Positions 62,875 through 64,000 of a stretch of 64,000 nucleotides of DNA are shown here, one piece after another (the stretch's first letter is position 1; every line of letters starts with the position of its first letter). The stretch is from Epiperipatus broadwayi. Taxonomy: Eukaryota; Onychophora; Udeonychophora; Euonychophora; Peripatidae. A program made the position numbers and the translations under genes. The notes under the pieces were generated by a model, which saw only the letters and a list, made by a program, of their open reading frames with translations, did not search any database and was not told the DNA's origin. The stretch covers positions 12,967,748 to 13,031,747 of the forward strand of contig JAQFVV010012400.1 in assembly GCA_028023455.1 (NCBI GenBank), written 5' to 3'.

Positions 62875-63250
62875 GTAGCCATCGAACCAGGGTACCCTTA
62901 CGAACAGAACACCTTCGATGGCAATAACTCGTTCTACATTCCATCTCGTAGGTCCTACATTTCCTTAGAAGCACCTTCTCACCACACCCATTTGTCTACT
63001 CTGTTGGTAGAATTCATTTCTCTTTCTGGAAGACCATAGCGGGCTCTTCTGTATTAGGCAATAGAGACAGTTTGAACGAATACTTTTTTTCACAAGTAGC
63101 CATTTTTTTGACCAACATAAGCTCTCGCAAAGTATGAGACTTTGCCGGATCGCCACATTTCCTAATTTTAACACATTTATCGGAGAGAGAGGGGGTGACA
63201 TTGGGTACAGTGTGACAATCTGGAGCACCATATAGTAATTCATTTAGGTT
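62875..63250 (-). pseudogene. GC-richer island with interrupted reading frame, unknown
   Basis: Composition changes sharply to near-balanced. On the minus strand one frame reads LNELLYGAPDCHTVPNVTPS, KCVKIRKCGDPAKSHTLREL and KKYSFKLSLLPNTEEPAMVF. After two stops it continues in the same frame with NGCGEKVLLRKCRTYEMECR and HRRCSVRKGTLVRWLP. The Cys spacing looks protein-like. A different frame is open for 92 codons (63243-62965) but has less typical composition. I do not recognise the family. It is either an eroded exon or transposon gene. Confidence 0.35.
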
Positions 63251-63357
63251 TGAAAATAATTACTTCTGACCGCATATTGGTTCACTTTCTGTCATTAAAA
63301 TTATTCACACCATATGATAAGTTAGCGATATGTTAAGTGTCAGCATTCGTATAGAGC

Positions 63358-63833
63358 AGGGATGGGCAAACAGTGGACCCAGGGCCACATGCGGCCCACT
63401 AAGAGTTTTTATGCAGTCCTCCAAGACAATCAGAAAAATTCATCTTGAACTGAGATTTTCTTCTCGTGCCCGACCGAATATTTGTCTCATATTTTCCGCT
63501 AGTATGGCCATGTCAATACACATGCACAGTGTAGATACGATTTGCAGTGCTTTTCCAGTTTATCTGGTTAATTTCAATTTTGTCTTTGCATTAGCAAATA
63601 TATACATTTCCAACTTTAGTGAAACCATGAACCCTCCGAAAAAATGTAAAATCGGTGAAGAATGTCATTGGACAAACAAATATTTCTTTGGTAATACAAG
63701 AAATAAAACATTGTGTTTATTGTGTCATGAAAAGAAGGTGTGGCCCTCTAACCTTTGCTTTCACAAAGTGACCACCGATGTGGTGCTCCACCATCCTCTG
63801 TGGCCCCGAGCCAAAAGCAATTGCTTACCCCTG
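63358..63833 (+). mobile_element. Non-autonomous, internally deleted hAT transposon
   Basis: The left end CAGGGATGGGCAAACAGTGG and the complement of the right end CAGGGGTAAGCAATTGCTTT are hAT-type termini, with shared subterminal GGGCCAC. The 8-bp flanks GTATAGAG (63350-63357) and GTATAGTG (63834-63841) match at seven of eight positions, the hAT target-duplication size. Inside, a transposase N-terminus (63627-63743) is followed directly by the right terminus, so the rest of the gene has been deleted. The element is only 476 bp and GC-richer than its surroundings, suggesting a fairly recent arrival. Confidence 0.88.
63627..63743 (+). pseudogene. hAT transposase N-terminal zinc-finger fragment
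   Basis: The ATG at 63627 opens MNPPKKCKIGEECHWTNKYF followed by NKTLCLLCHEKKV. This matches the N-terminal BED-like region of GTF2IRD2/ZBED5-type hAT transposases (WTxxYFF, CLxC). The expected His-His half of the finger and the catalytic core are missing; after KKV the frame enters the terminal region. The longer open frame 63330-63839 starts outside the element and is not meaningful as a whole. Confidence 0.7.
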
Positions 63834-63942
63834 GTATAGTGGGTAAACAACACGTATCAGAGCTAACTGATATGGTAGGCTAAGTGTGAATTGCGAGAGC
63901 AATTGATCGCAAAACACGCTGCAGGCCGCCGTTAGCCAAAAG

Positions 63943-63976
63943 ACTCAATTGCTATTATTGCTACTAGCAATTGAGT
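63943..63976. other. Short perfect hairpin
   Basis: ACTCAATTGCTA (63943-63954) and its complement TAGCAATTGAGT (63965-63976) surround a 10-nt loop. A copy of CAATTG also occurs at 63899. Its purpose is unknown; it could be the subterminal part of another transposon running out of the window. Confidence 0.6.
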
Positions 63977-64000
63977 AGTTGTGCCTGATAAACGGTATTT

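Overview
The window is a strongly AT-rich stretch of animal nuclear DNA with no dense genes. It is dominated by transposable elements of typically metazoan classes: Ty3/gypsy LTR retrotransposons, a Penelope-like element (PLE) with a GIY-YIG domain, an RTE-clade LINE, hAT DNA transposon pieces, a TA-flanked inverted-repeat element and several long foldbacks. An invertebrate is the best guess. The very AT-rich composition and a Ty3/gypsy element with LTRs of about 4.5 kb recall the giant elements described in planarians, but flatworm, mollusc or chelicerate cannot be separated from this sequence alone.

Layout. 1-13466: a degenerate Ty3/gypsy element on the minus strand, with its left LTR cut by the window edge (1-2146), integrase, RT/RNase H, protease and gag remnants (2287-7752), a repeat-rich leader (7753-8904) and a right LTR of about 4.56 kb (8905-13466). 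13467-21261: mostly featureless AT-rich DNA. 21262-25870: two direct copies of a ~1.95-kb repeat about 0.7 kb apart. 25871-31074: AT-rich, with a 52-bp tandem duplication and a doubtful RT remnant. 31075-35842: a diverged solo LTR of the giant element, holding a long TAA microsatellite. 37682-39053: a 1.37-kb element with ~170-200-bp terminal inverted repeats, abutting a 5'-complete but 3'-truncated RTE LINE (39058-41917, minus). 42780-42970: a local GC-richer spot that looks like the 5' end of a host gene, with a signal-peptide first exon and a consensus splice donor. 44492-46186: a second RTE copy whose 5' part is inverted, as in twin priming.

46930-53740 is the most complex part. A minus-strand PLE is interrupted by a 268-bp palindromic, tandem, hammerhead-like insertion with a 13-bp target-site duplication. 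Next comes a long foldback with tRNA-like ends, split by a young 2.69-kb LTR element (48469-51155) with exact 5-bp target duplications. This element keeps gag, protease and the start of RT, but carries a coiled-coil coding segment where the rest of RT, RNase H and integrase should be. Two head-to-head PLE 3' ends (52385-53430) follow, each with a GIY-YIG remnant and a hammerhead-like motif. Then comes the C-terminal dimerisation region of a hAT transposase.

53740-64000: long AT-rich stretches, a 1,062-bp TA-flanked inverted-repeat element (59850-60911), diverged AT-rich repeats (62390-62870), a GC-richer island with a broken reading frame (62875-63250) and a 476-bp internally deleted hAT element with 8-bp target duplications (63358-63833).

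The most novel-looking items are the chimeric gag-pro-coiled-coil LTR element, the hammerhead-like insertion that cleanly interrupts the PLE frame, and the multi-kilobase LTRs. No intact autonomous transposon and no complete host gene is visible.
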